Shown: positions 7,930-15,473, counted from the first letter of the stretch. The stretch is DNA of 28,237 bases from Actinomycetes bacterium (GCA_023437745.1 JAEZFI010000023.1:1-28237), one strand, 5' to 3'. Translations and numbers: made by a program. The notes: a model not told the origin generated them from the letters alone.

Positions 7930-8949
7930 CTATGCGCCGTCGCCCTTGAGGCCGGCCACGACCTCGGCCAAGTGCCGCGGGTCGGGGGCACGGTTGTTGA
8001 CGAGGCTGACGGAGTCCGAGATCCCTGCGAGCCGCGTTCGGATCAACCCGGCGATCTGGTCGGGCTCGCCGACCACGGCCACGGTGTCGATGAGTGCGTC
8101 GTCGACCAGTGACCCCATCTCGCTCCAGCGGCCCTCGCTTGAGAGTCGGGTCGCCTCCTCGTGGAGGCCGTCGTAGCCGTGCAGGCGGAAGACCGACTGG
8201 TAGGCGGGAGTGGTGGCGTAGAAGGCGAGCTGGTTGCGGACCGCCTCACGGCTCCGGCGCATCTCCTCCTCGTCGCGTCCGGTGACCACGATCGTCACGC
8301 AGACGACCTCCAGGTCCGCCACGTCTCTGCCCGCGCGGCTCGCGCCTTGCGCCAACGCGGGCAGGGTCAGCTCGAGGAGGGAACGCCGGGTGTTGACGGG
8401 GTGGACGAGGAAGCCGTCCGCCACCTCGCCGGCCACGGCGGTCATCGCGGGTCCGAACCCGCCCAGCAGGATCGGCGGGCGCGGGTACGGGAGCGGGCCG
8501 GGATCGAAGGCCGGGACCATCCGGGTGTGCGTGTAGAAGTCGCCCCGGAAGTCGAGGGGCGTGCCGTCCTGCCAGGTGTCCCAGATCGCTCGGATGCCGA
8601 GCACCATCTCCCGCATTCGGGCGGCCGGCCGTGACCACGGCATCGAGAACCGCTGCTCGATGTGGGGGCGGATCTGCGACCCGAGCCCGAGCGAGAACCG
8701 GCCGCCGGTCAGGGCCTGTAGGTCCCACGCGGCGTTGGCGAGCGTCATGGGTGTGCGGGCGAAGGCGATGGCCAGGGCGGTGCCGAGCCCCATCCGGTCC
8801 GTGTGGCCGGCCGCGACGGCCAGCGGGATGAACGGGTCGTGCTTCGCTTCGAACGAGAACACGCGGTCGTAACCGACTTGCTCGAGCTCGGCGTAGATCG
8901 ATCGGACCTCGGCGAGATCGTCGGTGGGAACCGTCATCGACACGTGCAT
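7930..8949 (-). CDS. F420-dependent LLM-class oxidoreductase (TIGR03617-like)
   Basis: This 339-residue TIM-barrel protein has the luciferase-like monooxygenase pattern: GYDRVFSFEAKHDPFIPLAV, MGLGTALAIAFARTPMTLAN, WDLQALTGGRFSLGLGSQIR, then a long Arg-rich helix and PPILLGGFGPAMTAVAGEVA. The HDPFIPLAVAAGHT and LGSQI.PHIEQRF segments match the mycobacterial/actinobacterial subgroup known as TIGR03617, which is predicted to use coenzyme F420. The substrate is unknown. A smaller unknown gene lies 45 bases upstream on the same strand, so the two probably form one transcript. F420 use supports an actinobacterial origin for the window. Confidence 0.88.
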   Translation of the reverse strand: MHVSMTVPTDDLAEVRSIYAELEQVGYDRVFSFEAKHDPFIPLAVAAGHTDRMGLGTALAIAFARTPMTLANAAWDLQALTGGRFSLGLGSQIRPHIEQRFSMPWSRPAARMREMVLGIRAIWDTWQDGTPLDFRGDFYTHTRMVPAFDPGPLPYPRPPILLGGFGPAMTAVAGEVADGFLVHPVNTRRSLLELTLPALAQGASRAGRDVADLEVVCVTIVVTGRDEEEMRRSREAVRNQLAFYATTPAYQSVFRLHGYDGLHEEATRLSSEGRWSEMGSLVDDALIDTVAVVGEPDQIAGLIRTRLAGISDSVSLVNNRAPDPRHLAEVVAGLKGDGA

Positions 8950-8994
8950 GACCCTGAACCATCCTCCGGTTGGGAGCGTTTCGCCACCGATGTC

Positions 8995-9375
8995 CTAGCG
9001 AAACGGGGCGAGCGCTCCCAGCTCACCGGTGCGCAGATCGGCATACGCCCACGTCAGCTCCCCGGCCATCAGGTAGACGGCGGCCACCCCCTGGGAGTCG
9101 TGGAAGCACTGGTCGAAGCCTCCGTGCATCCGGCCGCGAGGAGCGCGAGGCGGCTCGAGCCGGACACGCTCGGCGCCATCGAGGTCGTAGACGACTGCGT
9201 TCGCGACCGGTTCGTCGGACACGCCGCCGTTGAGGGGCTCCTCTACAATCACGACACTCGGCGGATCGGGGACGAACGCCGCCGAACGGACCGGGCGAGG
9301 GTGTTCCTTGACCACTTCCCGGCCGTCCGCGAACCACCGTACGGTCGGGCTGCCCCGGTCCCACCTCAGCTCCAC
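8995..9375 (-). CDS. Hypothetical protein, 126 residues
   Basis: No family recognised. The protein begins with GTG (VELRWDRGSPTVRWFADG) and looks beta-rich. It contains an acidic strand region (PPSVVIVEEPLNG), a central VVYDLDGAERVRLEPP and a C-terminal FHDSQGVAAVYLMAGELTWA. The alternating strands and aspartate turns resemble small WD- or propeller-like blades, but this is only an impression. A TAGGGT -10 hexamer ends six bases before the GTG (9382-9387, minus strand), so transcription may start at the start codon. It precedes the LLM oxidoreductase gene by 45 bases. Confidence 0.62.
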   Translation of the reverse strand: MELRWDRGSPTVRWFADGREVVKEHPRPVRSAAFVPDPPSVVIVEEPLNGGVSDEPVANAVVYDLDGAERVRLEPPRAPRGRMHGGFDQCFHDSQGVAAVYLMAGELTWAYADLRTGELGALAPFR

Positions 9376-9381
9376 CGGTTC

Positions 9382-9387
9382 ACCCTA
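9382..9387 (-). promoter_or_regulatory. TANNNT -10 element, leaderless start of the 126-aa gene
   Basis: TAGGGT on the minus strand ends six bases before the GTG at 9375. That places the +1 at or beside the start codon. No -35 match is visible. Confidence 0.4.
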
Positions 9388-9417
9388 CGGCGCCCGCCGA
9401 CCATCCCAAGTTGGCTC

Positions 9418-9491
9418 GCTCGGGTCGACGGAGGCACCGCTTACACTTCGCGGTGCCTTCCGCAGCAAAGCCGCGGAGGTCCCGCCCGAGT
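9418..9491 (+). ncRNA. Possible structured RNA element (multibranched inverted repeats)
   Basis: GCTCGGG (9418-9424) can close against CCCGAGT (9485-9491, one G-U pair). Inside, GGAGGCACCGC (9430-9440) pairs with GCGGTGCCTTC (9450-9460) over 11 positions, including one G-U. Overlapping it as an alternative, TCCGC (9459-9463) pairs with GCGGA (9473-9477). The size resembles a tRNA, but no D-arm, anticodon arm or T-arm consensus is present. It could be a regulatory RNA, a terminator cluster or chance in GC-rich DNA. Confidence 0.25.
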
Positions 9492-9884
9492 GGGATTGGC
9501 AGCCAACTCCGGGAACCGGTAGCGCACAAGGGGACACGATGTCGGGGTCGGTGAAACGCCGAAGCGCTGAATCCGGAACGCGCCGCCGGCTCGGCCGCCA
9601 CCCCGCCGGGCTCGCTGCCTCGACTTGGCTTCTCCGCATCACTGGCGGCGCGACGCTCGCCCGCCGCCTGGCGCGAGCGGGCGCAGAATCGAGGCGTGAC
9701 GCGGTCTCCAGGGTCAGGCCGCTTCTCCGAGGCGTTGTCAGAGGCGGAGAGCGGCGCCGAGGGTCAGCGGCCGACGGCAGCGCCAAGCCCGCGACACCGC
9801 GCCCCGCCTAGATCTACTTCGGCAGCCGAGCCACCTGGACGGACAACCGCCCCTCTAGCACCAACCGAGGAACTCCACGCTGAG

Positions 9885-9890
9885 TACGGT
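9885..9890 (+). promoter_or_regulatory. TANNNT -10 element of the defence cassette, probably leaderless
   Basis: TACGGT is followed by seven bases and then the ATG at 9898. No ribosome site is present between them, so transcription would begin at or next to the ATG. No good -35 is seen. Confidence 0.45.
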
Positions 9891-9897
9891 GTGAGTT

Positions 9898-10209
9898 ATG
9901 GCCGAGTTCGGAATCGTTGGAATCGCCAGTGCCGACGGCGAGGGTGACACGCCTGCCGTCGGAGGCCCCTCCGGTCAGGCCGCGCCGACCTGGCTGGGTT
10001 CGGTCGATACCGGCGTCGTCGCCGCAGCACTCGAGTCGTTGAGAGAAGACCTGACTGCACACGTCAAGTCTCAAGACACCGGACTCAGACTGACGACGAT
10101 CGCGATCAAGCTGACTCTCAGCGCTGAGGGCAAAGTTGCCTTCGTCGCCACTGGAAGCGCGGAGGCATGCATCGAGGTCGTCTTTGCGACGCCGGACGGT
10201 ACGCCGTAG
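9898..10209 (+). CDS. Small Pepco-like (peptidase co-occurring) protein, first gene of an IetAS-like defence cassette
   Basis: The 103-residue protein has a low-complexity Gly/Ala/Pro N-terminus and one helix (VVAAALESLREDL). Two strands follow: LRLTTIAIKLTLSAEGKVAF, then VATGSAEACIEVVF. The pattern of an amphipathic strand, SAEGKV, a TG turn and a final EVVF strand resembles the small trypco/Pepco domains described beside peptidases in bacterial conflict systems. This match is from memory of the pattern and is moderate only. Its stop TAG overlaps the GTG of the ATPase gene (10207-10211), so the two are translationally coupled. It probably links or regulates the ATPase and the protease, as an adaptor, sensor or inhibitor. 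The start rests on the ATG seven bases after a TACGGT -10. Confidence 0.68.
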   Translation: MAEFGIVGIASADGEGDTPAVGGPSGQAAPTWLGSVDTGVVAAALESLREDLTAHVKSQDTGLRLTTIAIKLTLSAEGKVAFVATGSAEACIEVVFATPDGTP

Positions 10210-11195
10210 TGGCTCGAGCCGACCTCCTTGTGCAGCTTGCAGAAGCGGCGCTAAGCGACGACCGACAGCTCGTCCGAAAAGTTGTCGAGGCGATAGCAGC
10301 TGAGGAACGTTCCAATCGCCACACAGTTCTCGCCCGAAACCTCACGACTCTCCTGCAGCGATCGCTTCATACGCCGCCGCCAACACTCGCGGGCGCCAGC
10401 AGCGCTGCGCTCAACACGTCGGACGCCCTCATTGAGATCCTTCCTAAGCGGCGACTAACTGACTTAGTCCTACCCCAAACAGTGGTATCCGACCTGATGC
10501 ATCTGCTCGAAGAACAGCATCGATCGGAGCTGCTACGCGCGTACAACCTGGAGCCCCGGCACCGCGTTCTGCTCGTCGGACCGCCGGGCAATGGGAAGAC
10601 GACCTGCGCTGAGGCTCTCGCGGCCGAATTGTCCGTTCCGCTCCTGGTCCTTCGATATGAGTCGGTCATAATGAGCTATCTCGGAGAGACAGGGTCTCGC
10701 CTTGCTTCCGCACTGGAGGAAGTTCGGACACGACACTGCGTTCTATTTATTGACGAGTTCGACACCCTCGCGAAAGAGCGGGGCGACGAGCACGACGCAG
10801 GCGAGATAAAGCGAGTCGTCTCCACGCTTCTTCTTCAACTCGACCGGCTGCCCAGCCATGTCGTACTATGCGCCGCAACGAATCACAGTGAGCTGCTTGA
10901 CCGCGCGGTGTGGCGACGATTTCAGCTCCGCCTCAATTTGCCTGCGCCCACACGCGACGAACGCTCCCTCTTCTTGAAGTCATTCTCTGATCGACTCGGG
11001 ATGCGGCTCGGCCGAGCGCCCAGAACGATCGCTGATAAGCTCGGGGAGGCGAGCTACGCCGAGCTAGAGGAGTTCCTTCTTGAAGTTCGCCGTCGACAGG
11101 TTCTCGGATCTCTTTTCGGTGACGATGAAGCACCAGCGGTCGTCGACGAGGTGATCACCTCTTGGAAGCGGCGAGCACGACCGACACTTGCCTAG
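10209..11195 (+). CDS. ietA: AAA+ ATPase, IetA-like
   Basis: This 328-residue protein is a single AAA+ ATPase of the FtsH/Cdc48-like class. A helical N-terminal region (about 1-75) precedes the segment VLPQTVVSDLMHLLEEQHRS. Walker A is GPPGNGKT (Gly124-Thr131, Lys130) and Walker B is VLFIDEFD (Asp182, Glu183). Sensor 1 is CAATN (Asn225), followed by DRAVWRRF with the likely Arg finger at 236-237. The small C-terminal domain includes SYAELEEFLLEVRRRQV. Followed 12 bases later by a subtilase, it matches IetA of the two-gene IetAS anti-phage system, also known from Agrobacterium plasmids. The GTG at 10209 overlaps the previous stop and is preferred to ATG 10167. Base composition is clearly lower in G+C than in neighbouring genes (31/60 in a sample at 10441-10500). 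Confidence 0.88.
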   Translation: MARADLLVQLAEAALSDDRQLVRKVVEAIAAEERSNRHTVLARNLTTLLQRSLHTPPPTLAGASSAALNTSDALIEILPKRRLTDLVLPQTVVSDLMHLLEEQHRSELLRAYNLEPRHRVLLVGPPGNGKTTCAEALAAELSVPLLVLRYESVIMSYLGETGSRLASALEEVRTRHCVLFIDEFDTLAKERGDEHDAGEIKRVVSTLLLQLDRLPSHVVLCAATNHSELLDRAVWRRFQLRLNLPAPTRDERSLFLKSFSDRLGMRLGRAPRTIADKLGEASYAELEEFLLEVRRRQVLGSLFGDDEAPAVVDEVITSWKRRARPTLA

Positions 11196-11207
11196 ATTGC
11201 CTGAGGC

Positions 11208-13787
11208 GTGAGCGACACCGGCCCCGACTATCCCCTGCTGCTTCTTGGAGAACCGGCGTCAGCCGACCGGGAACGGCTGAATTCAAACCCTGGTGGCGCG
11301 CGGCCTCGGCGACCGACAGCGACCGAACAGGGCACGCGGCTCGGGGGGAAGTGGGGCGCTCTGCAAGACGCCATGAATGAGCGACGGGCATCCCTCACGG
11401 CGGATCTCGGAGCCGTTGACCCCGAACTGGTGCTCGTCTTTGAGGTTGTTGGCACGGTCGAACGCTTCATAAACGCTGTGAGTCGGATTGAAGGGTTTGA
11501 GTACCTTGCTGAGATCGACGAATTCGGTATCGATGCCGAGGTGTTTCGCGGTGAGGATGCCGTCGATAGCGGCCCTTGGGCTGGTTCGCTGTATCTTCTC
11601 GCCAGCAACCAGGACGCATTATCCGCAGTACTCGCGCTGTGGGACCAGTACCAAGCAGACGAGACTGTGGCCTTCGGACACGGACTGGCACCATGGAAGA
11701 ACGTCTTCCGCCTTCTGGCCGATATTCGGCGTTGGGGTCCGAGCGACAGACTGCGCGGCACCGGCGTGCTCGAGGATTTCTCAGCCCGCGTCGCTGCTGG
11801 CGAGACAGCCGTCCCGGCTGAGATCGAACTCTGGTTCCGTTCTGACCCTGCGAAACGAGATCTCGCGTCCGCAGCTGTGTCTCAGGCTGTTGCCAACGCG
11901 GGAGGGACGGTCGTGGCCGAGGCGACGATCGTCGACATCGCGTATCACGCACTGTTGGTACGCGTTCCAGCCGACTTGATCCGCGCACTAATTGAAGGAG
12001 ACGCTGATGACGTCGCGCTTGTTCGCGTTGATGAGATCGCGTTCGTTCGCCCGGAGGCTCAGGCATTCGTCGAGCTGCCTTCGCCCGACACCACCGATAG
12101 ACCCTTCCCACCCGGCCCGGATCTGGTTGAAGAGCCACCACTAGTGGCGGTGCTCGATGGGCTGCCGCTGGCGGCCCACTCTGCCCTCGACGGACGAATC
12201 GTCCTCGACGACCCTGACGATTGGGGCTCGACGATCGCTCCGGCCGAACGCTTGCACGGCACTGCAATCACGAGCGTGGTGCTGCACGGTGACCAGGGAT
12301 CACAGGCCAGCGAGCGAGGGCCTCGACGACCGGTCTACGTGAGACCGATCATGAAGCCATTTCCGACCACAGCAGGAACCCGCGAACGGATACCGGACGA
12401 TGTCCTTGCAGTCGACCTCGTACATCGCGCTGTCATTCGGCTCACCGAAGTGGCGCCGACCGTCCGGCTCGTCAACCTGTCGGTCGGCGACGGCGCCAAT
12501 CCACTTGCGACCACTCTGTCACCGTGGGCGCGCCTTCTCGATTATCTCGCCTACGAATTCGACCTGTTGTTCGTTATCAGCGCCGGGAATCAGCTGCGCC
12601 CAATCGACTTTGACGTAGACGCAGCGACGCTTGACGCTCTCGACGACGCCAAGATGCGCGCGAAGACTCTGGAAGTTCTGTTGAACGATGCAGCCAACCG
12701 GCGAGTCATTAGTCCCGCCGAGGCGATGACGGCCCTATGTGTCGGGGCGGCTCACGACGACGACTGCGAGACGTACGTTGCGGGGGCTAGGCGCGACCTG
12801 CTCCGTGGCTCAGCGTCGGGGCCGGAGGCCCTTCCCAGTCCGCTGTCGGGCCTCGGGATGGGGTATCGCAGATCCATCAAGCCAGACATGCTCGCCCCCG
12901 GCGGGCGACTGTTGTATCGCTTGCAGCCGGCTGCGTTAACCACGCCTGCGAGCTATCTGCCAAATCCCAGTCCGCTCGCACCAGGTATCCGGGCAGCGTC
13001 ACCCGGTGGCGTCGCCGGTGTGCTCGACGAGTTCGTGTTCATTCAGGGCACGTCAGCATCGGCCGCACTTGTATCGCACTACGGGGCGCGAATACTGGAG
13101 CTGCTGGATCGGCTCACCAACGATTCGGGCGTCGAGGTTGACCCCCTTGCCTCAGCGGTACTCACCAAGGCGCTGCTTGTGCATTCATGTCGCCTTACGC
13201 CTTCGTCCGATGAGATCGCAAGCCTCCTGACTGGGATGTCTCCCACGCGAATAAAGGACGGTGTATCGCGCTTCCTCGGCTACGGCGTTCTCGATTCGGA
13301 CCGAATCCTGCGCGGAGACGCTCAGCGAGCTACTGCCTTGGGATGGGGCCGGCTTCGCGACGAAGAAGCTCTGCGATTCGACTTACCACTTCCACCAAGC
13401 CTCGCCGGCGTATCTGGTGGTCGGCGTCTGGTGATCACTCTCGCGTATTTTCCTCCGCTGCGAACCGCGAGCCGGCAGCACCGAGCGGCAGAGCTCTACT
13501 TCAAACCCGTCACCGAGCCGCTACGGCTGCGGCGTCAAGGCGCCGACTGGCAAACGGTCAAGCGAGGAACCTTGCAGCACGAGGTCCTGGGCGGCACCCT
13601 CGTATCTGCCTACGTCGATGGGGCGACCATCCCGATTCAGGTGAACTGCCGTGCGCTCGTCAAACCTATGCGCGACGCCGTTCCCTTCGGACTGGCCGTG
13701 ACGCTGGAGGCTGAGGCCTCCATACCTCTCCATGCCGAGGTAGCTGCCCGAATTCGAAATCAGGTGCAGGCTCGCGTGCGCTCGTAG
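11208..13787 (+). CDS. ietS: Subtilisin-like (S8) serine protease, IetS-like
   Basis: This 859-residue protein has no signal peptide, so it should act in the cytoplasm. Residues 1-300 form a non-catalytic N-terminal region beginning PLLLLGEPAS, typical of large defence subtilases. The S8 catalytic set is intact: Asp317 in VAVLDGLP, His350 in HGTAITS, oxyanion Asn461 in ISAGN, and Ser616 in QGTSASAA. About 240 C-terminal residues are beta-rich (GRRLVITLAYFPPL). The preceding AAA+ gene gives the IetA-IetS order, where the ATPase is thought to control or feed the protease during phage infection. The GTG start has only a poorly spaced GAGG, but the N-terminal PLLLL segment is family-like and supports it. 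No peptidase inhibitor gene is visible other than the small first gene of the cassette. Confidence 0.88.
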   Translation: MSDTGPDYPLLLLGEPASADRERLNSNPGGARPRRPTATEQGTRLGGKWGALQDAMNERRASLTADLGAVDPELVLVFEVVGTVERFINAVSRIEGFEYLAEIDEFGIDAEVFRGEDAVDSGPWAGSLYLLASNQDALSAVLALWDQYQADETVAFGHGLAPWKNVFRLLADIRRWGPSDRLRGTGVLEDFSARVAAGETAVPAEIELWFRSDPAKRDLASAAVSQAVANAGGTVVAEATIVDIAYHALLVRVPADLIRALIEGDADDVALVRVDEIAFVRPEAQAFVELPSPDTTDRPFPPGPDLVEEPPLVAVLDGLPLAAHSALDGRIVLDDPDDWGSTIAPAERLHGTAITSVVLHGDQGSQASERGPRRPVYVRPIMKPFPTTAGTRERIPDDVLAVDLVHRAVIRLTEVAPTVRLVNLSVGDGANPLATTLSPWARLLDYLAYEFDLLFVISAGNQLRPIDFDVDAATLDALDDAKMRAKTLEVLLNDAANRRVISPAEAMTALCVGAAHDDDCETYVAGARRDLLRGSASGPEALPSPLSGLGMGYRRSIKPDMLAPGGRLLYRLQPAALTTPASYLPNPSPLAPGIRAASPGGVAGVLDEFVFIQGTSASAALVSHYGARILELLDRLTNDSGVEVDPLASAVLTKALLVHSCRLTPSSDEIASLLTGMSPTRIKDGVSRFLGYGVLDSDRILRGDAQRATALGWGRLRDEEALRFDLPLPPSLAGVSGGRRLVITLAYFPPLRTASRQHRAAELYFKPVTEPLRLRRQGADWQTVKRGTLQHEVLGGTLVSAYVDGATIPIQVNCRALVKPMRDAVPFGLAVTLEAEASIPLHAEVAARIRNQVQARVRS

Positions 13788-13991
13788 CTCCGCTGCCGAC
13801 CAAGACCACAGGAGCGAGTCGAAGCACCGGGACGCGGATCCTCGTGATGCGTCGATCACCTCGTGCCGCAGTGGTGAACCACCCACGGGATTCGTCGGCT
13901 CATGGTGATGACAGACGGAGCCGACTCACCCAGTGGCTCACCAACGGGCGCTTCGGATCTCAGCGGGACGCTCCTGCTCTCCTCCTCCTCC

Positions 13992-13997
13992 CCTACG
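13992..13997 (+). promoter_or_regulatory. Possible -10 element of the tRNA-Thr gene
   Basis: TACGAT lies 66 bases before the mature tRNA 5' end. This would give a leader of about 60 bases to be trimmed by RNase P. No clear -35 is present. Confidence 0.3.
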
Positions 13998-14063
13998 ATC
14001 AGCGCTGTGCAGGGCAGTAGCGGAGAGTGGTCTGCCGAGAACTCTGCCAACCCCCGCCCGAGT

Positions 14064-14136
14064 GCCCGAGTAGCTCAGTTGGCAGAGCAGCTGTCTTGTA
14101 AACAGCAGGTCGTCGGTTCGATTCCGACCTCGGGCT
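14064..14136 (+). tRNA. tRNA-Thr (anticodon TGT)
   Basis: The full cloverleaf is visible. The acceptor GCCCGAG (14064-14070) pairs with CTCGGGC (14129-14135), with T14136 as discriminator. The D-arm is GCTC...GAGC. The anticodon stem GCTGT/ACAGC holds loop CTTGTAA, giving anticodon TGT, which reads ACA. The T-arm is GTCGG-TTCGATT-CCGAC. CCA is not encoded. A coding stop on the opposite strand begins at the next base, 14137. Confidence 0.96.
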
Positions 14137-14412
14137 CTACGACCCGCCGCGAGAGCGGGAGAACAGGTCCGGGCGCTGCCGCTTCGTCGGCAGCGATGAC
14201 ACCCACTCCGCCACATCCGTCGGGCGGTAGCGAACCATGCTCGCGACCTCCACGTAGAGCGGGCCCTCGCCAGCCAGACGCCAGGCGTCGAGGTCATCCT
14301 CGCTGACTCGAAGCGCGCAGGCGCACTCCGCCGTCGTCCACAGGAGCGGGGGCATCAGCGAGACGTCGGAGACCTCGGGATCAACGCCTGAGAACCTGAT
14401 CAGATCGAGCAT
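14137..14412 (-). CDS. Excisionase/AlpA-like helix-turn-helix protein
   Basis: This protein of about 91 residues contains a compact winged-HTH of the excisionase (HTH_17/MerR-like) type. It reads LLWTTAECACALRVSEDDLD, then AWRLAGEGPLYVEVASMVRY and RPTDVAEWVSSL. The T.AE.A..L.VS...L..WR..G.GP......VRYR..D..EW pattern is that of proteins encoded beside integrases or acting as small regulators of mobile elements. The stop codon abuts the 3' base of tRNA-Thr, where integrative elements often insert. No integrase is seen in the window. I chose the Met at 14412 (MLDLIRFSG); the open frame extends to 14556, but the extra residues are Arg-rich and unlike protein. A role as a directionality factor or a regulator is inference. 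Confidence 0.6.
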   Translation of the reverse strand: MLDLIRFSGVDPEVSDVSLMPPLLWTTAECACALRVSEDDLDAWRLAGEGPLYVEVASMVRYRPTDVAEWVSSLPTKRQRPDLFSRSRGGS

Positions 14413-14634
14413 GCCGTCTCGCCTTCCATCACGCACGTCGTCGGACCGCAACGGCCGCCTCCGCTGGCGCTCGCCCCGCGCCGCAGCAGCCTTCCGATCC
14501 CGCATCTCCCGCACTTCGGTGCCTTGGGGCAAGGCACCGAAGCGAAGACTACCCACTTATCCGCAACGCAACAGTTGTTTGGCGAGCAAGATGACCCACT
14601 GCCACGCCGGAGATCGCCCCTTACCCTCGACGGC

Positions 14635-14715
14635 GTGGACCTCGGGATGCTGGTGGAGAGCTTGCAGGCCACGGCGCCGGACACGGTGGCCGTCCGTGCC
14701 GCCTGGAAGGCTTAA
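14635..14715 (+). pseudogene. 5' portion of a PilZ-like gene cut off by an in-frame TAA
   Basis: This is the same reading frame as the gene starting at 14749. VDLGMLVESLQATAPDTVAV, then RAAWKA, stops at TAA (14713-14715), and the frame resumes at once with RLLRKRPVTEIVAFAPASG. A single G to T change in a GAA codon would turn a natural-looking AWKAERLLRKRPVTEI into this. The open frame extends upstream to TTG 14524, but the gene's true start is uncertain. A sequencing error would look the same. Confidence 0.4.
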
Positions 14716-14748
14716 CGTCTGCTCCGCAAGCGGCCGGTCACGGAGATC

Positions 14749-15438
14749 GTGGCCTTCGCTCCGGCCTCGGGCCCGACGGAGGTTCGTCTTCGAGTGGCCG
14801 GCGACCGGACGCTGCCCGGCATGAGCCTCGGCGACCTCCTGACACGGGCGCTTGCCCTCGCCGACACCTACGAATCGGCCCACGTCAGCGTGGCCATCCC
14901 CGACGGGAGCGACTTGCGGCTGCGACCGCTCGTGACGCTCGTCGCGACGGCGCCGATGACACCGACGGTCGAGCCCTACACCGGCAGCGAGCGGCGGATC
15001 GGCCACCGGAGCGACGCACCCACGGCCGTCGAGCTCGGCATGCCCAGCCGCTTTCACCGGGGCGGTCGAGGACGCTCCCACCGGGTGCCCGCCACCGTCC
15101 TGAACGCGTCGACGTCAGGCTTGCTGGTCGCCGTTCCGGACGGCGTCGAGGTGCGGCCCGGCGGGACGCTGCGGGTTCGGTGCGGCGACCTCGACGGGTG
15201 GATGGTGGTCCATCGGACCGAGCTCGACGCCGAGGGTGGCCACCGGTACGGCGGCGAGCTGCTGCGACCGACACCGCCCCTGCTGCGAGCGTTCCTCGAG
15301 CCGGCCGACCGTCCCGCCGCGATCCCGGGCACGCCTGCAGCGCCGACGCCCACGGAGCCACGCGCCGAACTACCTCGCGTCGAGCGCCTCCCGCACCATG
15401 AGCCTTTCAGCGGTGTGGAGGGTCGGCTGGCCGGTTGA
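14749..15438 (+). CDS. PilZ-like domain protein (possibly the 3' part of an interrupted gene)
   Basis: This 229-residue protein from GTG 14749 has an N-terminal part typical of a ferredoxin- or RsbW-like fold (GMSLGDLLTRALALADTYES). It then has a beta-barrel segment HRVPATVLNASTSGLLVAVP followed by GGTLRVRCGDLDGWMVVHRT. The N.S.SGLLV turn is like the second c-di-GMP-binding motif of PilZ domains. The first motif (RxxxR) is not clearly spaced, so nucleotide binding is doubtful. The C-terminal 40 residues are Pro/Ala-rich and probably disordered. The in-frame TAA at 14713 suggests that translation originally began upstream. The gene may now be non-functional, or may use the internal GTG, which has GGAG at 14742-14745 only three bases away. 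Confidence 0.55.
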   Translation: MAFAPASGPTEVRLRVAGDRTLPGMSLGDLLTRALALADTYESAHVSVAIPDGSDLRLRPLVTLVATAPMTPTVEPYTGSERRIGHRSDAPTAVELGMPSRFHRGGRGRSHRVPATVLNASTSGLLVAVPDGVEVRPGGTLRVRCGDLDGWMVVHRTELDAEGGHRYGGELLRPTPPLLRAFLEPADRPAAIPGTPAAPTPTEPRAELPRVERLPHHEPFSGVEGRLAG

Positions 15439-15473
15439 GCCGCCTTCCCCCGTTCGGTGTGAACGGTCGGGCG

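Larger units (their letters stand above)
9376..9897. other. Intergenic region with no supported gene; multibranched inverted repeats
   Basis: This 522-base gap separates the minus-strand LLM pair from the plus-strand defence cassette. It contains a 74-base multi-stem element (9418-9491) and an Arg-rich open frame (9539-9811, 90 codons). The frame has an AGGGG ribosome-site look-alike, but its composition is that of a non-coding GC-rich frame. Otherwise nothing is recognisable apart from the promoter at its right end. Confidence 0.5.

Noticed and set aside
9418..9491. tRNA gene at the left edge of the defence cassette
   Set aside because: Its length and closing stem look tRNA-like, but no D-loop, anticodon loop or T-loop consensus is present. 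It is kept only as a low-confidence structured element.
9539..9811. 90-codon Arg-rich open frame with an AGGGG ribosome-site look-alike
   Set aside because: The protein is dominated by Arg, Ala and Gly without predicted structure, and the start is not linked to any recognised gene. I judged it more likely non-coding.
13902..14306. 134-codon open frame through the tRNA-Thr gene
   Set aside because: It reads straight across a complete cloverleaf tRNA, so it cannot be a normal gene.
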